Assembly: GCF_048323755.1 (NCBI RefSeq)
Contig: NZ_JBLWFS010000005.1
Span: forward strand, 124,001 to 188,000
Origin: Alkalihalobacterium sp048323755
Lineage (GTDB): Bacteria > Bacillota > Bacilli > Bacillales > Bacillaceae_F
Reading direction: 5' to 3'
DNA: 64,000 nt
Shown: in pieces, positions 43,498-51,797 of the stretch
How positions within the stretch are numbered: position 1 is the first letter of the stretch
How the letters are laid out: each line of letters begins with the position of its first letter
Notes under the pieces: model-generated
What the model saw: only the letters and a program-made list of their open reading frames with translations
The model's database searches: none
What the model was told of the DNA's origin: nothing
Made by a program: the position numbers and the translations under genes

Positions 43498-44064
43498 TTA
43501 CAATTCGCTTTGAATTCCTTTTAAGAAAGTATCAATTATAAAGTTTAGACTTACATTGACATCTAGAGGGAGACCGAAGCCTCCACTCTGTTCTAATGCA
43601 GAAAAGCCATGAAGAATACTTCGCAGTCCTCGTACAGCATGAATAGTGTCCTCTTTTGATAAATGATATTTAGCAAACGCTTGAACGACGAGGTTTACAA
43701 TACGATCCCCAACCTTCTGAACATCGGGCTCGCTCAAATCAGGCACTTGGACCGTTGCTTCATATAAACTAGGATGAGAACGAACGTATGAAACGTAAGC
43801 TAAAGAAATAGCCTTAATGGCATTATCTCCACTTTTGTTCGCAGCAGCTGTTGCTAACCTTTCATACAGTTGCTCCAAACCATAAATGGCTACTTTTTTC
43901 TTTATTTCTTCTAAACCTGTAATGTGATTATAAAGTGAAGGTGGGCGTATATTTAAGTGTTTAGCCAAAGAGGCTATGGTTACAGCGTCAATTCCTTCTG
44001 CATCTGCCATAGCAATTCCTGCTTTTACGATTGTTTCTGTATCTAATCCAACTCTCGGTGACAT
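43498..44064 (-). CDS. TetR-family regulator (WHG-type C-terminal domain)
   Basis: A 188-residue regulator. The N-terminal helix-turn-helix VTIASLAKHLNIRPPSLYNHI is a typical TetR recognition region (residues 28-48). The C-terminal ligand domain has RGLRSILHGFSALEQSGGFG, as in the WHG-type TetR-like domain. It starts 1 bp after the MBL gene's stop, so it is co-transcribed with it. It most likely binds the palindromes at 44801-44848 and represses its own operon. Confidence 0.9.
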   Translation of the reverse strand: MSPRVGLDTETIVKAGIAMADAEGIDAVTIASLAKHLNIRPPSLYNHITGLEEIKKKVAIYGLEQLYERLATAAANKSGDNAIKAISLAYVSYVRSHPSLYEATVQVPDLSEPDVQKVGDRIVNLVVQAFAKYHLSKEDTIHAVRGLRSILHGFSALEQSGGFGLPLDVNVSLNFIIDTFLKGIQSEL

Positions 44065-44065
44065 G

Positions 44066-44782
44066 TTAATTTTTCCTTTCTATCTTTCGTTTCGCGTAAT
44101 CAATGGCTATTGCCATTTGTGCCTCGGGATTTTTAAGCATGTTCCCGTGACCAACAGCTAGTAAAGAGGGTTTTACATTCAATAATTTCTCAGCACTCGT
44201 TAATGCAAGACCTTTATTCCATGTAGCTAATGCCGGAAAGGGAAAACGTAGTTTTAAGTCGCTAACAACGGTTAGCCCCGTCCGCGTTTGAAAGGCATCT
44301 CCGGCAATGAGCGCTTGAGACCTCGTGTCAAAAAAGGCCATCTGACCTGGGGTATGACCTGGAGTAGAAATAGCAACAAGAGAACCAATTTCATCTCCCT
44401 CTCCGAGATGAACATCCGCACGCGTTTTTAGTTTTTTTGGCACGCCTCCTCGTATAGGCGTCTGCGGTTCTTCTTGATCAAGAGATAAGTCACCGGCCAT
44501 TAATCGGGCATCACGCTTTGAAATATAAACAGGAACATGAGGAAGAACGTCTTTTAAGCGATCTAGTGAACCGACATGATCATCATGTGCGTGTGTCAAC
44601 ACGATACGAGTGATTGGTTTCCCTATGCTTTTTGCAGCGTTCAAAATGGCTTTGCTGCTAAAAGGCATTGCGGTATCAATTAATGTCAAACCATCATCTT
44701 CTTGAACAAAGTAACAATTAACAGGAAAAAATCGTGGCATAAACGACAATTGGTAAACTGAACCTTCTCGTGTCATTCTCAT
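44066..44782 (-). CDS. MBL-fold metallo-hydrolase
   Basis: A 238-residue metallo-beta-lactamase-fold protein. LTHAHDDHVGSLDRL holds the HxHxDH zinc motif. STPGHTPGQMAF has the next His, ALIAGDAFQTR the bridging Asp and LLAVGHGNMLKNP the last His. The substrate is unknown; glyoxalase II-like, lactonase or detoxification roles are possible. It is the first gene of a two-gene operon with its TetR regulator. ATG follows GTGAGGAGAGAATGA. Confidence 0.9.
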   Translation of the reverse strand: MRMTREGSVYQLSFMPRFFPVNCYFVQEDDGLTLIDTAMPFSSKAILNAAKSIGKPITRIVLTHAHDDHVGSLDRLKDVLPHVPVYISKRDARLMAGDLSLDQEEPQTPIRGGVPKKLKTRADVHLGEGDEIGSLVAISTPGHTPGQMAFFDTRSQALIAGDAFQTRTGLTVVSDLKLRFPFPALATWNKGLALTSAEKLLNVKPSLLAVGHGNMLKNPEAQMAIAIDYAKRKIERKN

Positions 44783-44800
44783 TTCATTCTCTCCTCACAA

Positions 44801-44851
44801 TAAAACTAATACCATTAGTTTAAATTATAACTAATGGTATTAGTTTTACAA
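44801..44851 (-). promoter_or_regulatory. promoter and double palindromic operator of the MBL-TetR operon
   Basis: Perfect 20-bp arms (TAAAACTAATACCATTAGTT at 44801-44820 and its complement at 44829-44848) are separated by 8 nt. Each arm is itself a palindrome, ACTAAT-ACC-ATTAGT. The minus-strand promoter TTGTAA (44846-44851), 16 nt, TATAAT (44824-44829) lies within it, so bound TetR would block RNA polymerase. Confidence 0.85.
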
Positions 44852-45006
44852 TAGTTTCTTCCATTATTTTATATTTTTTTGGGAAAGGTTTTTTATGTAA
44901 TAGCTTGTGTTACCAAAAAAAGGTTGGAATTTCTTAAATTTCCCTACCTTTTAGAATTTAGTGAGTATTTCATATATTAAATTAAACACTCGCCCGTTCG
45001 CCATAC

Positions 45007-45127
45007 AAATGAAGGACATATTCCTTGCAGTTCTATCTTGGTATGTCCTTCATCAGCTTTATGAAGGACATTTCCACTTAAGTTCTTCCTTGTTTTGTCC
45101 TTCATCAACTTTTTGAAGAACACTCAG
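45007..45127. repeat. 53-bp tandem repeat with internal inverted repeats
   Basis: ATGAAGGACAT begins at 45009 and again 53 bp later; the inverse ATGTCCTTCATCA (45043) and TTGTCCTTCATCA (45096) are also 53 bp apart. A fifth, degenerate TTGAAGAACA follows at 45112. Each 53-bp unit therefore contains a TGAAGGACA/TGTCCTTCA inverted pair. It is non-coding, in the 443-bp gap upstream of the MBL operon. Confidence 0.7.
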
Positions 45128-45225
45128 TCTTTGTTGCAATGACCTGTCTCATTATTTAATCTTTTAGTATGAAACAATCAATCCTTTACTTTGATATCAA
45201 TGGAGGTGCTTTTATAATTATTTAG

Positions 45226-46140
45226 TTACGGTTTATCAATTGGCATATCTCGATCATTCCCCCACTCTGCCCATGAACCTTCATACACATGAAGATTTTC
45301 AAAGCCTAATAATCGTAACACAACATACGTATGTGACGTTCGTAAAGCCGTGTGGCAATAGATAATAATCGTTTTGTCTTTGGTGACCCCTAGTTCTTCG
45401 AATTGCTGTTCTAGTTGATATAATGGTTTAAGATTAGGAATACCTTCTGGGTTTATGGTATTCTTCCATTCTAAGTTTACAGCTGTAGGTATATGACCTC
45501 CCCTTTTCGCACGTTTATCTTCTCCGCGATACTCTTCAGGAGACCGGACATCAAGGAGGACTACACCTTCTTTTCCGATTGCATTTTTTACAAAGTCCTT
45601 ATCAACTAGAAGGTTTTCTTTTAGGCTTGCTTTGAAGTTTCCTTTTTTATATTCATCAACATCGTGTGCTAGTTCTTTACCACTTTCGGTCCAAGCTGTT
45701 AGTCCTCCGTCTAGTAAACGTACATCCTCGTGCCCGTAATAATCTAATGCAAAAAATAATCTAGCCGCATAAGGGCTTCGGCCGTCATCGTATACAACTA
45801 CCGTCTGGTCGTTACGAACCCCTATTGTTTTCATCTTTCTTTCAAAGTCTTTTTTCGAAATCAAGTAATCTTCAACTGGATGCTTAGGATCGTTTAATTG
45901 GGTATAAGGCATATGAACTGCTCCTGGAATGTGCTCCTCATCGAAACCTTTTTTTCGAGCATCAATAACTTGGACTAGCTCTTTATTTTTTTGGAGCCAG
46001 TCGGTGCTAACGATTATATCCGCTGCAACCCTTACATCTTTTCCAATTTCACTCGCCATTGTTCTGTCTGTCAAAGGACTTCCTAATAAAACGGCTAGCA
46101 CCGATAAAATAGCAACGAGTACAACTAACTGCTTTTTCAT
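45226..46140 (-). CDS. secreted two-domain rhodanese (thiosulfate/3-mercaptopyruvate sulfurtransferase)
   Basis: About 304 residues. Residues 1-30 are a signal peptide (MKKQLVVLVAILSVLAVLLG, then a polar region ending near MASEIG). The first rhodanese domain (about 45-160) is the non-catalytic copy, and the second ends with IIYCHTALRTSHTY, whose Cys is the persulfide carrier. ATG 46140 is chosen because GGAGGG lies 10 nt before it and the signal peptide begins there. The frame runs upstream without a better start. It would work outside the membrane. The partner sulfur acceptor is unknown. Confidence 0.85.
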   Translation of the reverse strand: MKKQLVVLVAILSVLAVLLGSPLTDRTMASEIGKDVRVAADIIVSTDWLQKNKELVQVIDARKKGFDEEHIPGAVHMPYTQLNDPKHPVEDYLISKKDFERKMKTIGVRNDQTVVVYDDGRSPYAARLFFALDYYGHEDVRLLDGGLTAWTESGKELAHDVDEYKKGNFKASLKENLLVDKDFVKNAIGKEGVVLLDVRSPEEYRGEDKRAKRGGHIPTAVNLEWKNTINPEGIPNLKPLYQLEQQFEELGVTKDKTIIIYCHTALRTSHTYVVLRLLGFENLHVYEGSWAEWGNDRDMPIDKP

Positions 46141-46308
46141 CAATATAGAACCCTCCACCTCATTTAGTCCCGACTTATTATGCTCAATTACGGAAAAGAT
46201 ACAATCCATATCACCTAGTGGAAAAATGATACAAGATGTGAAATAAGATGAGTGAGTACACATCGGTCAACAAGTCCCAACCATTATAACAAACACAAAG
46301 AAAAAAAA

Positions 46309-46350
46309 CGGTAGCAGGTACCTTTAGTGGACTAAAGGTACCTGCTACCG
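46309..46350 (-). terminator. rsgI terminator with perfect 20-bp arms
   Basis: CGGTAGCAGGTACCTTTAGT and its exact complement flank GG; eight A's follow at 46301-46308, giving a T-run on the minus strand. It lies 15 bp beyond the rsgI stop. The stem is unusually long and perfect. Confidence 0.9.
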
Positions 46351-46364
46351 AATTTATTGGATAG

Positions 46365-47549
46365 CTAATTGTTGTTTCTATTTTGTTGCCCTGGTGGTTG
46401 TTTTGGTGTGTTCGACCGTTCTTCTCGTTTTTGTTGCCCTGGAGGAGGTGATGGTGGTCCTTTAATTTCTTTTTGTTGTTTTCCTGGATTGGATGAGGAA
46501 TTCCCTTTTGTCTCTGACGGCTTTCCTCTTTCACTAGGGGCATTCCCTCTATTTTCAGCTGGTTTCCCGCGTTCGCTAGGAACATTCCCTTTATTTTCTG
46601 ATGATTTCCCACGATGATTCGGGGCATTTCCTTTATTTTCAGAAGGTTTTCCACGCTCACTAGGAGCATTTCCTTTATTTTCAGAAGACCTTCCTTCGTT
46701 TTGATCCTTTTTATCTTCCTGATGTTCGTTTGAAGGTTTATTCTGCTTATCGTCTTTTGGTGGAGCGCCATTCTTTTTAGACTGGCCATTTGACGATTGC
46801 GATCTTTCTTTTGCTCGTTCCGGCTGTTTTTCCATTCTTTTTAACTCTGAGATGGATCTTCCTTTAATTTCAGAGGGATTTTGTACAATTCCTCGCTTTT
46901 CTAATTGCTTAAACTCTTTATAGTAGTTGACAGACATATTGGATTGTTTCGCTTCTTCATAAGTCTGTTTTTCATCGAGAGAAATGGAAACAGGAACAGT
47001 CGTCTCATTTTTCTCTAACGATGTATCAATCGCTTCTTTAAGTTCGTCAATAAACGGTTCAGACGTTTCCTTTAAAGGAATAACTGATGTCACAACGACC
47101 GGCTCTATATGCTTCTCGATATAACCAGCTTCAACCGTCAGGTCAATAATTTCATCGATTACCGTATATAAATTATCATTCCAATGGAGTGCCTCTATAA
47201 TTTCTAACCCTTCTTCGTTCAAACCTTCTGCACGAACCACTTTAAAGTTACTATTCGTTGCGATCTCAAAGCTAGGATTAATGTCGAGTGAAATGATGTA
47301 AACCTCTTCACCTTCCCCACTAAAAGGAAAAATAAAGTAAGTGACGATCATTAAAAATAATGCAGCTGCAGCTGATGCTACCTTATATATAGGGAATATT
47401 CTTTTCGGCTTTTCAATATGAGTAAACGATTGTCCAATAAGTGGTACCTCGGAAGTAGATCGAGGAACATTTTTGAACCTTCCATCCATGGTTAACAAGA
47501 CAATATGCTGCTCTGTTACTTTTACAACCGTACCTTTGATCGTCTCCAC
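46365..47549 (-). CDS. rsgI: anti-sigma-I factor RsgI
   Basis: A 394-residue membrane protein of the RsgI family. Residues 1-50 form the cytoplasmic anti-sigma domain (GTVVKVTEQHIVLLTMDGRF). A membrane segment lies at about 53-75 (VASAAAALFLMIVTYFIF). The extracellular part has the RsgI middle region and then a Pro/Lys/Asn-rich tail with about five 12-residue repeats of the form SERGKPSENKGN (residues about 265-365). It starts GTG 2 bp after sigI (GGGGGGAAATAAAG), the standard sigI-rsgI order. Cleavage or cell-wall sensing by the extracellular part is thought to release SigI. Confidence 0.92.
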   Translation of the reverse strand: METIKGTVVKVTEQHIVLLTMDGRFKNVPRSTSEVPLIGQSFTHIEKPKRIFPIYKVASAAAALFLMIVTYFIFPFSGEGEEVYIISLDINPSFEIATNSNFKVVRAEGLNEEGLEIIEALHWNDNLYTVIDEIIDLTVEAGYIEKHIEPVVVTSVIPLKETSEPFIDELKEAIDTSLEKNETTVPVSISLDEKQTYEEAKQSNMSVNYYKEFKQLEKRGIVQNPSEIKGRSISELKRMEKQPERAKERSQSSNGQSKKNGAPPKDDKQNKPSNEHQEDKKDQNEGRSSENKGNAPSERGKPSENKGNAPNHRGKSSENKGNVPSERGKPAENRGNAPSERGKPSETKGNSSSNPGKQQKEIKGPPSPPPGQQKREERSNTPKQPPGQQNRNNN

Positions 47550-47551
47550 CT

Positions 47552-48277
47552 TTATTTCCCCCCTTGTCCTGAAGTTCCTTTAACATACTCTGCTAAATGT
47601 ACCCATTGTGGATGTAAGCTAATTAAAATTAGTGTAATAATATATTTTCTGTGACGCTCAAGCGTCTTTCTTTTGTACACAGTTTTCTTAGAAAATGGAC
47701 CAATTGGTAGCTGCTTTTTCCGTACCAAGCTTTCAACCAGCTCATCATCATTTAAAAAATCAGCAACCATTTCAAATAAAGACAATCGAGTATCTTCATG
47801 TTTAGGTGAGTAATGCTCGAGTTCTTCAAATGATATTTTATATTCGCTGAGCTTCTGATCTAATTCTAAGATTTCATCGACTAAGTCATTCGACTGGACC
47901 ATTTCTTCATACTTACCGATCGCCTGATCATTTTCAAAATTTGAAGTAAGTGTATCTTGCTCAGAATCATCCAATGTAAGAGACAGATGAGATTCCTTTT
48001 GTTCTTTTCGGAAGAAGTCAATTAAATCTCGTTTAATTAACAAGTAAACAAAGTTTTGAAAAGTACGACCACCTTCCTCAGAAAACGTATCGATCGCTCG
48101 ATTAAAGGCAATTATAGCTATACTTGATTCCTCATCACTCCAAGTGATATACCTCTTACAAATACTTCCTGCAACATTAATAACGTATGGCTTGTAATGA
48201 AGAATTAATTGCTCACGTGCAATGTCATTCCCCGTCTTTGCTTGAGCAAGGGCTGTGTTTAAATTAAAATTCTCCAT
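47552..48277 (-). CDS. sigI: RNA polymerase sigma factor SigI
   Basis: A 241-residue sigma-70-family factor of the SigI group. YVINVAGSICKRYITWSDEESSIA contains the region 2-like DNA-melting segment. The C-terminal third carries the SigI-specific domain with KKTVYKRKTLERHRKYI as helix-turn-helix. Length matches B. subtilis SigI (about 250). In B. subtilis SigI responds to heat and cell-wall stress. It precedes rsgI. I do not see a convincing SigI-type promoter immediately upstream. Confidence 0.92.
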   Translation of the reverse strand: MENFNLNTALAQAKTGNDIAREQLILHYKPYVINVAGSICKRYITWSDEESSIAIIAFNRAIDTFSEEGGRTFQNFVYLLIKRDLIDFFRKEQKESHLSLTLDDSEQDTLTSNFENDQAIGKYEEMVQSNDLVDEILELDQKLSEYKISFEELEHYSPKHEDTRLSLFEMVADFLNDDELVESLVRKKQLPIGPFSKKTVYKRKTLERHRKYIITLILISLHPQWVHLAEYVKGTSGQGGK

Positions 48278-48430
48278 TATCGATACACCTTCTTCATGAA
48301 ACCGCTATTGTATGTCGATAAGCATACGCTAAATTAATTAATAGGTAAAGCTTTTTAGAGATGTACAGCGCTCCTTCTTGCAGGCCAAATATTACCTAGA
48401 GGAGAGCTATTTTGATACGTCATTAGAAAA

Positions 48431-48497
48431 AGACTGACCCATGCGCCAGCGCCTCTCTTGAGGTGTGCACGACACGTTCAAATGAGCCAGTCAGTCT
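48431..48497 (-). terminator. terminator after the repetitive secreted protein
   Basis: AGACTGA..CAT (48431) and ATGAG..TCAGTCT (to 48497) form an interrupted stem with an inner GCGCC pairing, close behind the stop at 48508. The T-run is short. Confidence 0.5.
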
Positions 48498-48507
48498 AAT
48501 TTATTTC

Positions 48508-49512
48508 TTAAGGTCTTCCACCATTTCCGTTGCCGTTCCCGTTTCCTGGTCCATTTCCATTGCCTTTACCATTTGAGTTTCCTGGGCCATTTTCCTTCGC
48601 TTGTTGACCACGGTTTTCTCCTGGTTGCTTAGCCTCGTGTCCACGTTTTTGTCCTTGTTCCTTAGCTTCATGACCACGTTTTTGACCTTGTTCTGCTTTT
48701 TGCTTTGCATTTTCTCTAGCTTGCTCCGCTCGTTCTTGACCCTTTTTTGCATTTTCGTTCTTTGGCTTTTGGTTTGCTTTTGACTCCTTCACTTTTTCTG
48801 TTTTGGGAGCCGTTGCGTCCTCTAGATCAACAAACTCTTCTTCAAGCTCTTCTTCTACTACTTCTTTATTTTCTCTTTCGGCTTTACGAAGTTCGTTTCT
48901 TTCTTTTGCTCGTTGACGATTTTCCATTGCTCTTTCTTGATTAGCAAGAGCTTTTCTAATTCCTGCCTTTGCTTGTTCTGGTAAGTCATCACGCTCTAAT
49001 AATGCTACTAAATTCACACCACGCATCGAAGTTCTTTCAGCTACTTCTTCTTCAATATCCGTGTCAACCAACAATTCGTCTCCCTCGATACCGTTATCCT
49101 TATCAGTGATATCATCAGTATCATGACTAAGTGTTTCGTTCTCAATCCATTGATTGATACGGGCTACATCTTCGTTATATCTTTCAAGTAAGATCGTTGC
49201 TTTGTCAAACTGGCCTTGTTGAAGCAGGAATTCTAATTGTGCATTCTTACTTGCTACAAATTCAATTAAATATCTCAATTTCTCTTTCTCGCTAGGTGTT
49301 AAATCAATAATTGCTGAGTGAATAGCGTCCACAAAATCAACTAACTCATGGTTTGCTTCAGTTATATCCTCTTCATTAACCTCAACGTTTTCATAATAAG
49401 CAGTTAAATCCCCTGTGTTTACTGCAGGTTCGTAAACAATAGTTTCATCAGCTTTAACCGCTCCCGCAATTAAAAAAGAACCTGCTACGATTGTACAAAT
49501 TATCTTTCTCAT
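48508..49512 (-). CDS. secreted low-complexity protein
   Basis: A 334-residue protein. Signal peptide 1-22 (MRKIICTIVAGSFLIAGAVKA). Residues 25-200 are acidic and helical (LTPSEKEKLRYLIEFVASKN, FDKATILLERYNEDVARI), somewhat like DUF5667-type domains. The tail is repetitive: EQGQKRGHEAK units, then GNGNGPGNGNGNGNGG at the end. It follows a lipoprotein gene by 16 bp and lies just upstream of sigI. The basic, Gly/Asn-rich tail could bind peptidoglycan or teichoic acid; that is a guess. Not recognised as a named family. Confidence 0.7.
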   Translation of the reverse strand: MRKIICTIVAGSFLIAGAVKADETIVYEPAVNTGDLTAYYENVEVNEEDITEANHELVDFVDAIHSAIIDLTPSEKEKLRYLIEFVASKNAQLEFLLQQGQFDKATILLERYNEDVARINQWIENETLSHDTDDITDKDNGIEGDELLVDTDIEEEVAERTSMRGVNLVALLERDDLPEQAKAGIRKALANQERAMENRQRAKERNELRKAERENKEVVEEELEEEFVDLEDATAPKTEKVKESKANQKPKNENAKKGQERAEQARENAKQKAEQGQKRGHEAKEQGQKRGHEAKQPGENRGQQAKENGPGNSNGKGNGNGPGNGNGNGNGGRP

Positions 49513-49528
49513 TCAACTCTCCCTTTCA

Positions 49529-50041
49529 CTACGATTCTTGCTCAGTAAGCTTTATATTATTTTTGAATTGGTTCATATCTTCCTGATAACGTTCGAAATC
49601 ATCCATTGGAGACATGAACGTTACAATTAATGTCTTTCCTTGATCATGGACTAGGAATAAATCTGATCGAATCCCTTCTTTTTGGTTCGTATGAAACGAA
49701 AAGAAATAATCGTTTTCTTCTAGGATCGTAATTAATCCATCCCCTAACTGAAGTTCCTGTTTAATTTGATCCATCGACTTCTCACTCGGAATCAGCGAAA
49801 CTATTGCTTTTACTGTTTCATATTGAAAGGTTGCATTTAAATTTCGTGTAAACACTTCCTGTTCTAACGTCCATTGGTTAGATTCATAGATTTTTAATCC
49901 AGCATCCATATTTTCATAAATGATTGATTTACTCTCGGCTTGTGCTTCACCATCAGATGTTGTTGATGATACAGAAGAACAACCCGTAGCGAGCATTGCA
50001 CCCGCTAGTAAACCAACCATTAATTTTTTTATTTTTAACAT
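49529..50041 (-). CDS. lipoprotein of unknown function
   Basis: About 170 residues. The start MLKIKKLMVGLLAGAMLATG-C is a lipoprotein signal with the lipobox LATGC, so the mature protein is anchored at Cys21. The rest (YENMDAGLKIYESNQWTLEQ and FFSFHTNQKEGIRSDLF) is a compact mixed domain without known motif. ATG 50041 is used because the lipobox signal starts there and GAGGTG precedes it. The longer upstream frame has no such support. It is probably co-transcribed with the repetitive secreted protein downstream. Confidence 0.75.
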   Translation of the reverse strand: MLKIKKLMVGLLAGAMLATGCSSVSSTTSDGEAQAESKSIIYENMDAGLKIYESNQWTLEQEVFTRNLNATFQYETVKAIVSLIPSEKSMDQIKQELQLGDGLITILEENDYFFSFHTNQKEGIRSDLFLVHDQGKTLIVTFMSPMDDFERYQEDMNQFKNNIKLTEQES

Positions 50042-50300
50042 GAGGCACCTCACAGCTATGTACATATTTTCTTGTTTCGAAAGCCGCTTTCCTATAGCTT
50101 TACGTAAGAGGTTTTTATTTTGAGGGGGTTTGAAAAATATTTTTAAATACCAATTTTTATTAAAAAGGTTTGTGATACAAAGGTTGATATAGCGCGTATT
50201 ATTGAAGAGTCTTAAAGGATACTTGGGGAAGTGGGCAATAAGAACTGCGTGTATCGAGAATTTCTTTACATTTTGACCGCCAATATAACTCACTACAGTT

Positions 50301-50489
50301 CTTAGCGGACTGACAGGCCCTTATTACCTTAAAATCTATCATTCTCACAGTGTTATAGCACTGTGAGGCCCTTATTTTAAATAATTTTAGGGAAATCGTC
50401 TGTTTTTTCATGTAATAAGCGCTTCTGAGTCACCTAAACATTAGAAATTCACTGTTTTGTCACAAATAACGGCTCTAGAGTTCCCTAAC
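50301..50489. repeat. four-unit dispersed intergenic element, copy B
   Basis: Forward units CTTAGCGGACTGACAGGCCC (50301) and ATAGCACTGTGAGGCCC (50355), each followed by TTATT. Inverted units TAATAAGCGCTTCTGAGTCA (50413) and AAATAACGGCTCTAGAGTTC (50464). Spacing is ~53 and ~51 bp, matching the 16243 copy. It occupies the gap 50042-50603 between the lipoprotein gene and yknZ. The remaining part has the yknZ terminator and nothing else. Confidence 0.75.
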
Positions 50490-50554
50490 AAGATCACAAT
50501 TAGTCTACTAAACATATTGATAATCCCTGATAATGCTATCGTCATAAAATAAAA

Positions 50555-50587
50555 AACAGAGGTGCTAATCATAGCAGCACCTCTGTT
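50555..50587 (-). terminator. yknZ operon terminator
   Basis: AACAGAGGTGCT and AGCACCTCTGTT, perfect 12-bp arms around 9 nt, followed on the minus strand by TTTTATTTTATG. It is 16 bp beyond the last gene's stop. Confidence 0.88.
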
Positions 50588-50603
50588 CTACTTAACTAAA
50601 GCA

Positions 50604-51797
50604 TCACTCATAACGCAACGAATCAATTGGATTTAGCTTAGACGCCTTATTAGCTGGTAGCATGCCAAATAGGACACCGATCAGCATGGAAAACAGGACT
50701 CCTCCTAAGATGACTGGCCAAGAAACTAGCGATGGCCATCCGGCAATAAGTGAAATGATGGTTGCGATTCCTGCACCGAGTAAGATCCCGATTATGCCCC
50801 CAATTAAAGTTAAAATAATCGACTCGATGATAAACTGAAACAGAATTTGTCTTCGAGTTGCTCCTAACGCTTTTCGGATCCCAATTTCTCTCGTGCGTTC
50901 GGTAACGGATACTAACATAATATTCATGACTCCGATGCCACCGACTAAAAGGGAAATTCCTGCAATGCCTCCAATAATCATCGTCATGACTCGAGTAATT
51001 TGACCAATGGCATCTGCTATTTCTTCCATATTTAAAACTTCATAAGAATCTTCTGTGTTATTTGCTTGATTGAGCATGGTTACTGCTTTTTCACCAGCTA
51101 CTTGTAATTCTTCTAAACTATTAGCTTGTAACGTGACTTGGCTAAAACTCGTTTTCATATAGATCGAACGCCACGTTTGCCAAGGAAGATACACATCCAT
51201 AGAACCGAAAGCAAAAAATCCCGTCGGCGTTTCGAGAACACCAATAATCTCAACCGGTTGATTGCCAATTCGAATGATTTCACCTAATGCGGATTGATCT
51301 TCAAACAGCTCTTCTTGTAGTGTTGCTGAAATCAGTGCTGTTCTTTTTCCACCTATGAAATCACCTTGTGAGAAGGATATGCCTTCTGCAACATTTAATG
51401 TGTGGACTTGTAAATACGCATCATTAATTCCAAACACAGCAGCATCTACGGTTTCCGACTGATGTCTAATCGAACTGTATTCTGAACTAGAAGCAACTAC
51501 ACGCTTAACTTCTGGAATACTTTCTAAGCTGCGGATATCATCTAAAGAAAAAGCAGTATCAAAGCCAATATTCGGATTAGACCTTATCTCCTCATCGGAA
51601 GGATAATAATAAATTTCAAGCGTATTGTCTGCTCCGGCAATTTGTGACTTGATCATCGCTTCCCCGCCCTGGCCAATGGCTACAACAATAATGACAGCGG
51701 CTACACCGATAATAACACCTAACATCGTCAGAAGAGACCGCAACTTATGAGCACGTATGGACTGTAATGCCATCTTTACATTTTCCATTATACTCAT
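50604..51797 (-). CDS. yknZ: MacB-type ABC permease YknZ
   Basis: A 397-residue permease. One N-terminal segment (LLTMLGVIIGVAAVIIVVAI), a ~220-residue extracellular MacB domain with LDDIRSLESIPEVKRVVASS, then three C-terminal segments with TERTREIGIRKALGATRRQIL before segment 3. This is the FtsX/MacB topology. With YknY it forms the transporter that, in B. subtilis, protects against the SDP cannibalism toxin. The last gene of the operon; its start overlaps yknY's stop by 4 bp. Confidence 0.93.
   Translation of the reverse strand: MSIMENVKMALQSIRAHKLRSLLTMLGVIIGVAAVIIVVAIGQGGEAMIKSQIAGADNTLEIYYYPSDEEIRSNPNIGFDTAFSLDDIRSLESIPEVKRVVASSSEYSSIRHQSETVDAAVFGINDAYLQVHTLNVAEGISFSQGDFIGGKRTALISATLQEELFEDQSALGEIIRIGNQPVEIIGVLETPTGFFAFGSMDVYLPWQTWRSIYMKTSFSQVTLQANSLEELQVAGEKAVTMLNQANNTEDSYEVLNMEEIADAIGQITRVMTMIIGGIAGISLLVGGIGVMNIMLVSVTERTREIGIRKALGATRRQILFQFIIESIILTLIGGIIGILLGAGIATIISLIAGWPSLVSWPVILGGVLFSMLIGVLFGMLPANKASKLNPIDSLRYE

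Noticed and set aside
45007..45127. CRISPR array
   Set aside because: Units alternate in orientation; a CRISPR has direct repeats with unique spacers.
46211..46789. Open frame overlapping rsgI in another frame of the same strand (Lys/Ile-rich)
   Set aside because: It is a by-product of the repetitive rsgI tail: the same repeats read in a different frame, with no ribosome binding site.
50101..50129. ACCCCC with CGTA 19 nt downstream as a SigI or ECF promoter for the lipoprotein gene
   Set aside because: The spacing is too long and the -10 is CGTA rather than the CGAA expected for SigI.
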